The notes: generated by a model from the sequence alone, not told the origin. A stretch of DNA of 64,000 nt from Spirosoma luteum DSM 19990 (GCF_000374065.1 NZ_KB893301.1:171850-235849), one strand, 5' to 3'. Numbered from the stretch's first letter, positions 26,214 to 35,497 are shown. Made by a program: numbers and translations.

Positions 26214-27266
26214 ATGAAAACAATGAAAGGTCCGGGCATATTTCTAGCCCAGTTTCTGGGTGACGAAGCCCCGTTTAATTCGCTTGATTCTATTGCCAAG
26301 TACATGGCCGACCTCGGCTACAAAGGCGTTCAGATTCCTACCTGGGACCCGCGCATGATTGACCTGAAGCAAGCCGCCGAGAGTCAGACCTATTGCGATG
26401 ACTACAAAGGAAGGCTGAAGGAAATTGGTGTGGAGATCACCGAACTGGCCACGCACCTGCAAGGGCAATTGGTGGCTATGCACCCGGCCTACATGGCCAT
26501 GTACGACGGATTCGGCCCGGCCGAACTGGCGGGCAAACCCAAAGACCAGCAGGCTTGGGCGACCGACCAACTCATTATGACGGCCAAAGCCAGTAAAAAT
26601 CTTGGCCTGAAAGTCAGTCCTTCTTTTTCGGGAGCACTGCTGTGGCCGTTCATGTATCCGTGGCCGCAGCGTCCGGCGGGTTTGGTGGAAACTGGATTCA
26701 AGGAATTGGCCAGCCGCTGGATGCCCATTCTGAATGCGTACGAAGATGCGGGTGTCGATATCGCCTTTGAACTGCATCCCGGAGAGGACCTGCACGATGG
26801 TGTTACCTTCGAGATGTTCCTGGAGCAGGTAAACAACCACCCGCGCGTAGGCATCAACTACGACCCCAGCCACTTTGTGTTGCAGCAACTGGATTACCTC
26901 CAGTTCATTGATTTTTACCACGACCGTATTTTTGCGTTCCACGTTAAGGATGCCGAGTTCAACCCCACGGGAAAACAGGGTGTATACGGTGGTTTCCAGG
27001 GATGGGTAGAGCGGGCCGGGCGGTTCCGTTCACTGGGTGACGGACAGGTCGATTTCTCCGGTATCTTCAGCAAACTGGCGCAGTACGATTACGATAGATG
27101 GGCGGTGCTGGAATGGGAATGTGCCCTCAAACACCCCGAACAGGGAGCGGCCGAAGGAGCCCCCTTCATCGATAGTCACATTATTCGCGTAACCGAACGC
27201 GCCTTCGACGACTTTGCCGGAACCGGTGCGGATGATGCATTCAATAAAAAAGTACTGGGTTTGTAA
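26214..27266 (+). CDS. Sugar phosphate isomerase/epimerase-like TIM barrel (xylose isomerase-like, AP_endonuc_2)
   Basis: 350 residues. Barrel motifs with likely metal ligands: FELHPGEDLHDG (Glu, His), INYDPSHFVLQQ (Asp, His), FHVKDAEFNPT (His, Asp) and AVLEWECAL (Glu near the end). Such enzymes isomerise sugars or inosose-type keto sugars with a divalent metal in the cytoplasm. It lies after the two Gfo/Idh genes, separated from them only by the toxin-antitoxin pair, and ends at a strong hairpin, so it is the last gene of the sugar module. Confidence 0.88.
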   Translation: MKTMKGPGIFLAQFLGDEAPFNSLDSIAKYMADLGYKGVQIPTWDPRMIDLKQAAESQTYCDDYKGRLKEIGVEITELATHLQGQLVAMHPAYMAMYDGFGPAELAGKPKDQQAWATDQLIMTAKASKNLGLKVSPSFSGALLWPFMYPWPQRPAGLVETGFKELASRWMPILNAYEDAGVDIAFELHPGEDLHDGVTFEMFLEQVNNHPRVGINYDPSHFVLQQLDYLQFIDFYHDRIFAFHVKDAEFNPTGKQGVYGGFQGWVERAGRFRSLGDGQVDFSGIFSKLAQYDYDRWAVLEWECALKHPEQGAAEGAPFIDSHIIRVTERAFDDFAGTGADDAFNKKVLGL

Positions 27267-27272
27267 GTGTTT

Positions 27273-27308
27273 ACGATGGGTTGTAGCGCTAGCGGTACAA
27301 CCCATCGT
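27273..27308 (+). terminator. Hairpin after the sugar isomerase gene
   Basis: Perfect 13-base arms ACGATGGGTTGTA and TACAACCCATCGT around a 10-base loop (GCGCTAGCGG), 7 bases after the stop. It is followed by CATTTAAAAG, so the T run is short. Most likely a transcription terminator for the sugar module. Confidence 0.65.
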
Positions 27309-27330
27309 CATTTAAAAGTAACTGTACTCT

Positions 27331-28191
27331 ATGCGTGTATTCGGTCATGTAGTAGGGATTCCCGAAGGAAGTGAATTTGAAAATCGGTATACCCTGTCGC
27401 AATATGGAGTTCATCGTCCACTACAGGCAGGAATAAGTGGTTCACAAGACGAAGGTGCCGATTCAATTGTGCTATCGGGCGGATACGAAGATGACAAAGA
27501 CTATGGTGATGTTATCATCTATACGGGGCATGGCGGGCGTAGTCAGGTAACAGGACTTCAAGTTGCGGACCAAAAACTAACCCGGCAGAATTTAGCATTA
27601 GCCCTTAATTGCCAACGAGGGACGCCCGTAAGAGTAATACGTGGCTATAAACATACTTCCCCTATATCGCCAAAGGAAGGCTACCGATACGATGGTTTAT
27701 ATCGGGTTGATTCTTATTGGCAAGAGCAGGGTTTGTCTGGTTTTGTCATCTGGAGATTTCGTCTGGAGAAAATTCACGAACAGTTAGCTACTGATACTGT
27801 CGAAGAACCCCCATCTATATACGAAAACTCTGAGCGCATCGAGATAACCATTCAACGGATAATGCGTGATACGAAACTGGCTTTGTCGGTTAAAGAAATG
27901 TATAATTTCGAATGCCAAGTATGCCAGATTCGTATTCTAACTAACGCGGGTCTTTATGCAGAAGCGGCTCATATCCAGCCATTGGGCATGCCACACAATG
28001 GTCCAGATAGTATCGACAATATCCTCTGTTTATGCCCAAACCATCACGTTATGTTCGACTTTGGGGGTTTCAGTATTGCAGATGACTTAACTCTGATTGG
28101 ACTGGAAGGAGGGTTGTATAAAGAGCCAAAACATTTCATTAACCCTCGCTATCTACAGTATCACCGTGAACATTTTGCTGATAAGATTTAG
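27331..28191 (+). CDS. SRA (YDG)-HNH modification-dependent restriction endonuclease
   Basis: 286 residues. The N-terminal SRA/YDG domain (about 1-150) is recognisable by FGHVVGIPEGSEF, VHRPLQAGISGSQDEGADSI, GGYEDDKDYGD, YTGHGG and GYRYDGLYRVDSYW. The C-terminal HNH nuclease (about 185-275) has Cys195/Cys198, catalytic His214 in AEAAHIQPLG, Asn230, and Cys235/His238 in CLCPNHHVMFD. SRA domains flip modified cytosine (5mC/5hmC) and HNH cuts nearby, so this is a single-gene type IV restriction enzyme against methylated foreign DNA. Its codons are clearly AT-richer than the flanking genes. It stands beside a truncated TauE gene, which suggests arrival by transfer. Confidence 0.92.
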   Translation: MRVFGHVVGIPEGSEFENRYTLSQYGVHRPLQAGISGSQDEGADSIVLSGGYEDDKDYGDVIIYTGHGGRSQVTGLQVADQKLTRQNLALALNCQRGTPVRVIRGYKHTSPISPKEGYRYDGLYRVDSYWQEQGLSGFVIWRFRLEKIHEQLATDTVEEPPSIYENSERIEITIQRIMRDTKLALSVKEMYNFECQVCQIRILTNAGLYAEAAHIQPLGMPHNGPDSIDNILCLCPNHHVMFDFGGFSIADDLTLIGLEGGLYKEPKHFINPRYLQYHREHFADKI

Positions 28192-28230
28192 TGATTTGTT
28201 ATTGCGAACATTTTGTAGCCGATTATCAAT

Positions 28231-28407
28231 TCAAGTGCTTCGAGTAGATAAGTATTCTGTCATCCAATAAGCTGTAGACAGAATAGGGCTGATACCCAGT
28301 AGATACACCAGTACGGGAATAGTGAGCAGGCTGCCACCACCCATTAGTCCCAGAATAAAGCCGATTAACAGCGAACTTAAAAAGCCAGTGATCTGTAAAA
28401 GCGTCAT
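28231..28407 (-). pseudogene. Truncated TauE/SafE (TSUP) sulfur-anion exporter, N-terminal 58 codons
   Basis: From ATG 28407 the product TLLQITGFLSSLLIGFILG, then LMGGGSLLTIPVLVYLLGIS, then PILSTAY is the standard first segment of TSUP permeases. After STAY the sequence departs from the family and stops at 28231, where about 200 more residues are expected. The remainder is not found in the next kilobase. The breakpoint is about 55 bases from the end of the SRA-HNH gene, so the nuclease insertion probably removed the rest. The DsrE-like gene immediately upstream was probably its sulfur-metabolism partner. Confidence 0.75.
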
Positions 28408-28438
28408 ACCCTGGTAGTTTGTACAGGCCAGTGTGCAA

Positions 28439-29143
28439 TTATCCCGCAAAAATGTACGCGCAACCTTTTTCCTGAGCCCGGCCCAGAGCCCATACGCCGG
28501 ATGGCACAACCTGAATGCCCGGAAGCAGTCCCGCCAGCCAGTCTTTTTTTACCTCGTCGACCTTCAGGTTCATCATTGGGGCCAGGGTATTCGCCATTAC
28601 GGTCATGGCCACATCGCATACGCAGAACTTGACCCCACTGGCCTGTAATTCATTGATGCCAATAGCTACATCGCCGATCCCCGGTACTTTAAAATCCCCT
28701 TGTTTCGGTTTGGCGAATGGGTTACGCATAGCGGGCTTACCCGTAGCGGGGTCATCTGCTTTCACAATATCACCAAACTTATATTTTTCCCAGATGCGGT
28801 CTTCAAACGCATACGGAATCGCATAATGGCGCAACACAACCACCACGCTGTTGTCGGCTTCGGGAGTGCCGGTAGCCGCGTTGGTCAGCAGAAATACCCG
28901 TGGCCAGGCAAACGGTAGCACTTCATGCGGCCGGGTGGCATCAAAAACAACCTTGTGTTTTCCTTTGATGTCGTTGAACCAGGCGTCGGCCTCGTGGATA
29001 TTCCCCTCCGCTACCGGTTCCGGATTGGCTGCTGCTGGCTTTGGGTTCACAAAAGCCGCAATTCCCAGCGAGGCTACACCGGTAGTAAGTGCTCCTAAAA
29101 ATTCGCGACGGGGGGTTGACTGTTGCTCTTTAATTGATTCCAT
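28439..29143 (-). CDS. Exported DsrE-like sulfur-metabolism protein (Tat signal)
   Basis: 234 residues. The start has PRREFLGALTTGVASLGIAA, a twin-arginine signal. The mature part resembles DsrE/DsrF-like proteins: HKVVFDATRPHEVLPFAWPR, VVVVLRHYAIPYAFEDRIWE, and GINELQASGVKFCVCDVAMT with a Cys-x-Cys at the place where DsrE proteins carry sulfur-transfer cysteines. It probably handles sulfur or thiols in the periplasm. It is followed on the same strand by the truncated sulfur exporter. Family call by pattern; the precise role is open. Confidence 0.72.
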   Translation of the reverse strand: MESIKEQQSTPRREFLGALTTGVASLGIAAFVNPKPAAANPEPVAEGNIHEADAWFNDIKGKHKVVFDATRPHEVLPFAWPRVFLLTNAATGTPEADNSVVVVLRHYAIPYAFEDRIWEKYKFGDIVKADDPATGKPAMRNPFAKPKQGDFKVPGIGDVAIGINELQASGVKFCVCDVAMTVMANTLAPMMNLKVDEVKKDWLAGLLPGIQVVPSGVWALGRAQEKGCAYIFAG

Positions 29144-29492
29144 AGTGGTATGATTTATTGGGTTAAGCGGTTTAGTTTAAGACGCGTCTTACCGGCTCCA
29201 AAAAGGCCTTTTGGATGAATCGGTGATTTACGGCTGGGCTCCTGAAAAGACAGAATGAATTTATAACCCCTTGATTAGTAGTTGTAAAAATCTTGATTGA
29301 ACGGTTGGCTATTTAATTCAGCGGCTAGTTTCCCATGTCGAACAGTATCCACATCGACGTTATTATTCAGGCGTTTTTACAGCTCAAATGGGACCAGTTA
29401 GAACGGTGCTGATGGGGTAAGCGGGGAATAGAAAAGATAGCTGCGCCATTGTCATTCGTCCCCTGCGAAAAAGGGATTAGACGTTTACGTAC
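29144..29492. other. Non-coding 349-base gap
   Basis: Between the DsrE-like start and the TPR-gene stop on the minus strand. Apart from the two palindromes at 29178-29214 I see no gene. A 25-codon plus-strand frame from ATG 29336 (SNSIHIDVIIQAFLQLKWDQ) is too short to support. Confidence 0.5.
29178..29191. promoter_or_regulatory. 14-base perfect palindrome upstream of the DsrE-like gene
   Basis: TAAGACGCGTCTTA lies 35 bases upstream of the DsrE-like start on the minus strand, a place where an operator of an ArsR-type or similar regulator could sit. Seen directly; its role is a guess. A second near-palindrome, CCAAAA-A-GGCC-TTTTGG, lies at 29198-29214. Confidence 0.35.
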
Positions 29493-31235
29493 CTAGTCGG
29501 CATTCACCCTGCCTGATTGCAGGTCCTTATCGGCCCATTTCCGGGCCTGGGTCAATAAGACTTGTGTTTGCTGCGCTTTGCTGGTAAAACCCTGACCTGC
29601 CTGCGCCTGATACAGGCCTGATAACGCCCAGCCATTGCGTGGGAAAACAGCCAAATCATCAGCAAAAACAGCTTCAGCGTCACTATATCGTTTAGCTTTT
29701 AGCAAAACTGCGCCCAAGTTATGACGTAGCGAAAAGAACCAGTCCGGAGGCTCATTGTAGCCTAAAGCATCCTCCAGGGCAACAGCTTCCCGGAGCAAGT
29801 TGATACTATCATCCAGGTGCCCTTCCTTCGCCAGAATTTCGGCCCTTAGCACACGACGGGCTATTTCCAGAATGGAATGCATCGAATTAACAGGACCGAT
29901 AGTTAATTTGGTCATTGCCGGATTCGTCGTCAACTTATCAAGTTGGTTTAGTGCCAGCTTTGCCTGCGGAATTTGCTGTCTGTTAACCAGCGCCAGACCA
30001 CGGGCGTAGTGGCGAATGGCGGTCGGGTAAGCTAACTGAACTGTGTCGGCTTTGCTCATGCGCAGCAGTTCATCCCATTGCGCAAACTTAATGGCCACAT
30101 GGTAGGGAACGGTGTAAAAATGCTGAAGAAAGCACCAGGCAGGCTCGGCCATCAGCGTTTTATTCGTATTATCGGCCACTTTTCGCGCTGAACTCATTGC
30201 CCAGTTGTAGTTGCCTTCCAGCGTAGCCGTAGCAACCAGCAGGTGGTAATTGTGCGGAAAATAAACCAGCGGAAAAGCCCCCTGCGCATGAGCACTCATC
30301 AGGTAATTACTGTCTACACGTACCGCCTGCTGGTTAGCCACTGAACCTTTGTGATAGTCGCCCGTTCGGATGTAAATGTGCGACGGCATATGGACCAAAT
30401 GGCTGGCCTTCGGCGCTACCTTACCAAGTACAGCCGCGCTCTTTAGTCCCCGTTCCGGTGTTTGAGAAGCTTCTACTGCGTGAATGTAATAGTGATTCAG
30501 CGCAATATGATCGGGGTTACGAACCATCAACTTCTCCAGTGCAGCCACTATAGCAGGTGTCCAAGACTTCGGGCGACCATCTTTCTCCCATAAATCCCAG
30601 GGATGCAGATCCATTAACGATTCGGCATAGAACCCGGCAATATCCGCGTCGTCAGGGAACCGTTCATGGACTTGTTTTATAGCATTAGCATAAGCCAGAT
30701 CATACGGTTTTCGGTCATTGACCGGCTTGGCCGGGTACCGTTTTGCCAGCGCATTGATCAACGCCTTTTCTTTATCGGTGCAATTTGCCGACAATCGAAT
30801 CGCCCGCTGCACAGCCACATACGCTCGCTCATAATTATCGGGTTCCATACCCGCGTTATAGTTTGGCCCCAACACATAACTAAAACCCCAGTAGGCCATC
30901 GCGCAGGTAGAATCTAAGCGGGTAGCCTCGTAAAATGACCGGGCTGCTTCGGCATGATTAAAGCCCACCGCCAGCATGAGCCCCTGGTTGACATACCGCT
31001 GCGCATCAGAACTTGTTGTCGTAATGGGGAAGTTTATGTTGCCCAACCCGTCGAAAAGCAGTGCTCTTTTACCAGAACTATACCAGGCTTTATCTGTAGG
31101 GGCCGTCCCACAAACAACGATTGACGTAGGTAAGGTTTCTGCGGGTTTCTGCCGGGGTTGACAACTGATCAGCAGGCATACATTTGCTAGTATAGCGGTT
31201 AACCACCGTGATGAGAATTGCTGGTGTATAGGCAT
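29493..31235 (-). CDS. TPR-repeat lipoprotein
   Basis: 580 residues. The N-terminal hydrophobic run WLTAILANVCLLISC ends in a lipobox-type Cys, so it is likely a lipoprotein. TPR-like helix pairs follow: VNQGLMLAVGFNHAEAARSF, AMAYWGFSYVLGPNY, HIALNHYYIHAVEAS, VHMPSHIYIRTGDYHKGSVA and, near the C-terminus, DAEAVFADDLAVFPRNGWAL. The MPSHIY stretch is conserved in a widespread group of uncharacterised TPR proteins. No enzymatic domain is seen. A stand-alone gene divergent from the maltokinase. Confidence 0.82.
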   Translation of the reverse strand: MPIHQQFSSRWLTAILANVCLLISCQPRQKPAETLPTSIVVCGTAPTDKAWYSSGKRALLFDGLGNINFPITTTSSDAQRYVNQGLMLAVGFNHAEAARSFYEATRLDSTCAMAYWGFSYVLGPNYNAGMEPDNYERAYVAVQRAIRLSANCTDKEKALINALAKRYPAKPVNDRKPYDLAYANAIKQVHERFPDDADIAGFYAESLMDLHPWDLWEKDGRPKSWTPAIVAALEKLMVRNPDHIALNHYYIHAVEASQTPERGLKSAAVLGKVAPKASHLVHMPSHIYIRTGDYHKGSVANQQAVRVDSNYLMSAHAQGAFPLVYFPHNYHLLVATATLEGNYNWAMSSARKVADNTNKTLMAEPAWCFLQHFYTVPYHVAIKFAQWDELLRMSKADTVQLAYPTAIRHYARGLALVNRQQIPQAKLALNQLDKLTTNPAMTKLTIGPVNSMHSILEIARRVLRAEILAKEGHLDDSINLLREAVALEDALGYNEPPDWFFSLRHNLGAVLLKAKRYSDAEAVFADDLAVFPRNGWALSGLYQAQAGQGFTSKAQQTQVLLTQARKWADKDLQSGRVNAD

Positions 31236-31530
31236 GATTCAGGGAAGCAGAGGAAAAGGGCTGCGCCGTAGAAACCTTCGTAGTTAAGTAACGTATCAGA
31301 CAGTTCAACGTTGCTGCACGGTTCAAGTTATCGATTGTGGAAGTTGAAGGGCAGGTATTTTTAGTTACCGGTTCGTATATCCGGTTGCTACATCAATAAT
31401 TTTCACATTTACAATTGATTAGCCGCTACTATGACTGACTATCCACTCAGAAGGCCGGGTATATTCAACCGCTTTTTTGAAAACAATACGGGGTCGAAAC
31501 GACTTGATTAAAGTAACATGCTATCTGCTT

Positions 31531-33201
31531 ATGAACGAAACAAACGCTTTAACATCCTCAACAGCATGGTCTGATAGTGCGCCGGATACGTCGTTCTGGT
31601 CAATGCTCACCCAGACAATTTTACCGCCTTATGTAAATACCTGTCGCTGGTTTGCGGGCAAGGCCCGGCAGCAGACGGGATTTGTCATAAAAACGGTACA
31701 CACCCTTCAGCTAAGTGGTCATGACGTGGCCTATCTGGCCATTCTGGAGGCCAGCTATACCGAGGGTGTACCCGAAAACTATCTCCTTCCTTTATCATTC
31801 ATTCCCGATTCATCGGCAGAAACGCTCACCCATATACCGGAGAAAGGACGCATTGGCGAAATTACCCTGGCTGGTCAAACGGGTCTGCTGATCGATGCTA
31901 TCTATGACGAACGTTTTCGCCGGGCGCTGTTCACGAATGTCTATGCAAATACTACCATTCCCCAGGCTGGTGGGAAACTAGTATTTAACAGGGGTAAAGG
32001 GCTGGAAGAGGGCGATGGTGACCTACCCTCGCAGGTGCTGCCGGTCGATTCGAGCAATTCGGCCATGACCTATGGCGACAAATACTTTCTGAAGCTCTAC
32101 CGCAAACTGTTTCAGGAAACGAACCCGGAAGTGGATATGGTTGCCTTCCTGACCGACAAAAGCAACTTTTCGCACATTCCCGCCTTCGGGGGTAGTATTA
32201 TCTGGCAACAGAGTAACAGTGCCGACATAACCCTGGGCATGGTGCAGCGTATGGTGCCGAATGACAAAGACTCCTGGATGCAAACCGGGGATTATCTCAA
32301 CGATTTTCTGTACGGGGTACCGGAGCGAATGTTTGCCATTCGGGAAGATGTGTTCGACAAGGTGGAACTGCTGGGTCAGCGAACGGGCGAAATGCACTGC
32401 GCCCTCTACAAGCCGGTCCGGGATGGGGAAGCATCCGATCCTGCCTTTGCCCCAGAGCCATTTACAGATGAGTACCGGGCGTTTATTATCAAACGGATTG
32501 AGGACCTGCTCGAACGACGGTACGCGCTGCTGGTAGACAACTACACCAAACTCGACCCGCAGGCGCAGCGGCTGGCGTGGGTATTTATGGAAGCCAGGGA
32601 AATGATTGAGAACTTCATTGCCGATTTCCGAACCCGCCCCCTCGAATCGCTCCGTATCCGGATTCACGGCGACTACCACCTCGGTCAGGTGCTGGCTACG
32701 AGTACTGATTTTGTGATGATTGACTTTGAGGGCGAACCTGAAAGCACCATTACCGAACGCAAAATCAAACACTCACCACTGAAAGATGTGGCTGGTATGA
32801 TCCGGTCCTATCATTACGCCGTTTCGTCCAAACTATTTAACTCATCCGAAACGGAAGGGCTGGATGCACGGCACCTCGAGCGGGTGTCGGACCGGTGGTT
32901 TTCGCTCATCCGAAGTACCTTTCTGGACGCTTATCTAGACGTTTTTGGCGCACCGCATCCGCTGTTCAAGAACAACACAGAGATTAACTTTCTACTCCTG
33001 ATCTACCTGCTCGAAAAGGCGGTGTATGAATTAGGCTACGAAATTAGCTACCGACCATCGTGGGTGAAAATCCCGCTGAAAGGTATTCTCAACGTAATCC
33101 GGGAGATAGAAAAAATCCGCCTGAGCGACGGCAGCGCGACGAGTGATATACCCATGCTACAAACGAATCTGCTTCAACCAACCCCGGGGCAGGATAGTTA
33201 A
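31531..33201 (+). CDS. mak: Maltokinase (Mak-type aminoglycoside-phosphotransferase fold)
   Basis: 556 residues from ATG 31531. A TTG at 31477 would add 18 poorly convincing codons, and a 26-codon frame from ATG 31431 overlaps that stretch. The N-terminal cap (about 25-130) includes CRWFAGKARQQTGFVIK, typical of Mak and of the C-terminal half of TreS-Mak fusions. The kinase core has RIRIHGDYHLGQVL (catalytic Asp) and FVMIDFEGEP (metal Asp). It phosphorylates maltose to maltose-1-phosphate with ATP, the substrate of GlgE for alpha-glucan synthesis. The branching enzyme follows in the same direction, fitting the GlgE pathway, but TreS and GlgE are not in the window. Confidence 0.9.
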   Translation: MNETNALTSSTAWSDSAPDTSFWSMLTQTILPPYVNTCRWFAGKARQQTGFVIKTVHTLQLSGHDVAYLAILEASYTEGVPENYLLPLSFIPDSSAETLTHIPEKGRIGEITLAGQTGLLIDAIYDERFRRALFTNVYANTTIPQAGGKLVFNRGKGLEEGDGDLPSQVLPVDSSNSAMTYGDKYFLKLYRKLFQETNPEVDMVAFLTDKSNFSHIPAFGGSIIWQQSNSADITLGMVQRMVPNDKDSWMQTGDYLNDFLYGVPERMFAIREDVFDKVELLGQRTGEMHCALYKPVRDGEASDPAFAPEPFTDEYRAFIIKRIEDLLERRYALLVDNYTKLDPQAQRLAWVFMEAREMIENFIADFRTRPLESLRIRIHGDYHLGQVLATSTDFVMIDFEGEPESTITERKIKHSPLKDVAGMIRSYHYAVSSKLFNSSETEGLDARHLERVSDRWFSLIRSTFLDAYLDVFGAPHPLFKNNTEINFLLLIYLLEKAVYELGYEISYRPSWVKIPLKGILNVIREIEKIRLSDGSATSDIPMLQTNLLQPTPGQDS

Positions 33202-33298
33202 CCTGCCCGGTCGGACTTATTTTATCCCTTGATACTCTTTATTTTCCGGCTACTCATAAATCATGTAAACAAACCGTATCTGGAATGAAGTAATATCG

Positions 33299-33325
33299 TT
33301 GTTAATCTGCTTTTTTCTAACTTTC
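33299..33325 (+). promoter_or_regulatory. Possible promoter for glgB
   Basis: TTG (33299-33301), 16 bases, then TAACTTTC (33318-33325), one base off TAnnTTTG. The spacing is slightly short. It would allow glgB expression independent of mak. Confidence 0.3.
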
Positions 33326-33370
33326 CGGCTCTCAAACCCTTGACCGACGGAATCCTATTCTATTTAACCT

Positions 33371-35413
33371 ATGGCAAAACGCAAAACCACGGCGGCATCG
33401 TCTCCTGACTCTGAAACCGACCAGCCTGTAAAGGCTGCTTCCTCTAAATCACCCAAAAGTAAGGCTACGCAGGAAACGCTTCCGGTAGCTGTCGAAAGCA
33501 ATTCTGATTCTGGCCATTACTCCCGGTTTACGGATTTCGACATTCATTTGTTCCGGGCCGGAAAACACCGCCGACTTTACGAAAAATTTGGCTCACACGT
33601 CATCGAACACAATGGTGTGAAGGGTACTTATTTCGCCGTATGGGCACCATCGGCCCGGTATGTGTCGGTTATTGGTAATTTCAATAGCTGGAACAAAGGC
33701 AGCAATCCCCTGAACGTCCGGTGGGATTCGTCAGGCATCTGGGAAATGTTTATTCCGCATGTCGACCAGGGGGAATCCTACAAATACTTTATCGTGCACG
33801 AAGGGGGCCGGGAAATGGAAAAAGGGGACCCCTACGCCCATTGGTGGGAGGTGCCGCCTAAAACGGCTTCGCTTGTCTGGAACACCTATTACGAGTGGAA
33901 CGACCAGGAATGGATGGCTAACCGCCACGCCAAAAATGCGCTGGATGCCCCCATGTCGGTGTATGAGGTGCATCTGTCTTCCTGGCGACGCGACCCCGGC
34001 AACCCCGAACGGGAGCTGACCTACGTCGAAATTGCCGATGCAATGGTGCCCTACGTAAAAGACATGGGCTTTACGCACGTGGAATTCATGCCGGTGATGC
34101 AGTACCCGTATGCTCCTTCGTGGGGCTATCAGATTACGGGTTATTTTGCGCCCAGCAGCCGGTTTGGTACACCGCAGGAGTTCATGCAGCTTATCGAGCG
34201 GTTGCACCAGGCGGGTATCGGCGTGTTGCTGGACTGGGTTCCTTCGCACTTTCCCGGCGATGCCCACGGCCTGTACGAGTTTGATGGGTCGCACCTGTAC
34301 GAACACCCGGACATGCGGAAAGGCTACCACCCCGACTGGAAAAGTTATGTCTTCAACTACGAACGGCCGGAGGTACGCTCGTTTTTGTTGAGCAATGCCA
34401 TGTTCTGGCTGGACCGCTGCCATGCCGACGGTTTACGGGTTGATGCAGTAGCCTCCATGCTTTATCTGGATTATTCACGTAATGCCGGGGAGTGGGAGCC
34501 AAACATTTTTGGTGGCCGCGAGAATCTGGAGGTCGTATCGCTCATTAAAGAAATCAACGAGGCTATCTACGCAGACTTTCCGGATGTGCAGACCATTGCC
34601 GAAGAATCGACCGCGTTTCCCGGCGTATCGCGTCCGGTGTACACCGGTGGCCTGGGCTTTGGTATGAAGTGGATGATGGGCTGGATGAACGATACGCTCC
34701 GGTATTTCGAGCGCGATCCGGCTTTTCGTAAATTTCACCAGGACGAGCTGACGTTCAGTACGGTTTATGCGTTCACCGAGAACTTCATGCTACCGCTTTC
34801 GCACGATGAGGTGGTATACGGCAAAAAGTCGCTGGTGGGAAAGATGCCCGGCGATGAGTGGCAGCAATTTGCAAACCTTCGGTTGTTGTTCTCCTACATG
34901 TTTACGCACTCCGGCACAAAGCTCCTGTTTATGGGTGGCGAGTTTGGGCAAACATCGGAGTGGAAATTTGATGCCAGTCTGGATTGGCACCTGCTGGAGT
35001 TTGGTCCTCATAAAGGGATGGCTGCGTGCGTAAGGGCCTTAAACAACCTGTACCGAACAGAACCGGCGTTGTACGCCCTGAACTTCTCACCCGACGGTTT
35101 TGAGTGGATTGACACCACCGACCGGGAGAATACGGTAGTGACCTACATCCGCAAAAGCAATGACTCTGCCGATACCCTGCTTATTGTGTTGAACATGACC
35201 CCCGTGCCGCGCACCAGTTACCGTATTGGGGTACCGTCGGCGGGTTCGTACAAGGAACTGTTCAATAGCGATGCTACGGAGTTCTTCGGTAGCGGTATCA
35301 GTAACACAGTACCCATCAAGAGCGAGAATGAACCCTGGCACGGACGGAAGCAGTCTATCCAACTGAATGTGCCGCCGTTGGGCGCTGTGGTGTTGAAAAT
35401 GAGTAACCAGTAA
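33371..35413 (+). CDS. glgB: 1,4-alpha-glucan branching enzyme GlgB (GH13)
   Basis: 680 residues. A Lys/Ser-rich N-terminal tail (about 1-45) precedes the CBM48 domain (about 60-175, TYFAVWAPSARYVSVIGNFN). The GH13 barrel has YEVHLSSWRR, DWVPSHFPGDAHG, the nucleophile Asp358 in DGLRVDAVASMLYLDY, the acid region Ile-Ala-Glu411-Glu412-Ser, and LPLSHDEVVYGK. The C-terminal beta domain ends PPLGAVVLKM. It makes alpha-1,6 branches in glycogen-like glucan in the cytoplasm. It is downstream of maltokinase by 169 bases and ends at a strong hairpin. The N-terminal tail is unusual but low-complexity and probably disordered. Confidence 0.96.
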   Translation: MAKRKTTAASSPDSETDQPVKAASSKSPKSKATQETLPVAVESNSDSGHYSRFTDFDIHLFRAGKHRRLYEKFGSHVIEHNGVKGTYFAVWAPSARYVSVIGNFNSWNKGSNPLNVRWDSSGIWEMFIPHVDQGESYKYFIVHEGGREMEKGDPYAHWWEVPPKTASLVWNTYYEWNDQEWMANRHAKNALDAPMSVYEVHLSSWRRDPGNPERELTYVEIADAMVPYVKDMGFTHVEFMPVMQYPYAPSWGYQITGYFAPSSRFGTPQEFMQLIERLHQAGIGVLLDWVPSHFPGDAHGLYEFDGSHLYEHPDMRKGYHPDWKSYVFNYERPEVRSFLLSNAMFWLDRCHADGLRVDAVASMLYLDYSRNAGEWEPNIFGGRENLEVVSLIKEINEAIYADFPDVQTIAEESTAFPGVSRPVYTGGLGFGMKWMMGWMNDTLRYFERDPAFRKFHQDELTFSTVYAFTENFMLPLSHDEVVYGKKSLVGKMPGDEWQQFANLRLLFSYMFTHSGTKLLFMGGEFGQTSEWKFDASLDWHLLEFGPHKGMAACVRALNNLYRTEPALYALNFSPDGFEWIDTTDRENTVVTYIRKSNDSADTLLIVLNMTPVPRTSYRIGVPSAGSYKELFNSDATEFFGSGISNTVPIKSENEPWHGRKQSIQLNVPPLGAVVLKMSNQ

Positions 35414-35444
35414 ATTCCCTATAACGGGTAATATTGGTGATGTT

Positions 35445-35497
35445 AAGCAGGTTATTTCCCCGGATTTTACAGCCCGGGGAGATAACCTGCTTTCTTG
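35445..35497 (+). terminator. Intrinsic terminator after glgB
   Basis: Arms 35445-35463 and 35474-35492 pair over 19 bases with one G-U pair (AAGCAGGTTATTTCCCCGG and its mirror), with a 10-base loop, then TCTTGG. The stem includes CCCCGG/CCGGGG and is very stable. Confidence 0.75.

Noticed and set aside
26244..26942. Long minus-strand frame (232 codons) opposite the sugar isomerase
   Set aside because: It mirrors a well-supported gene, shows no family motif and has the His/Arg/Gln-rich composition of an antisense shadow.
32023..32772. Minus-strand frame of 249 codons opposite maltokinase
   Set aside because: Antisense of conserved kinase motifs; no independent start signal or homology visible.
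33731..34423. Minus-strand frame of 230 codons opposite glgB
   Set aside because: Shadow of the GH13 barrel; no motif.
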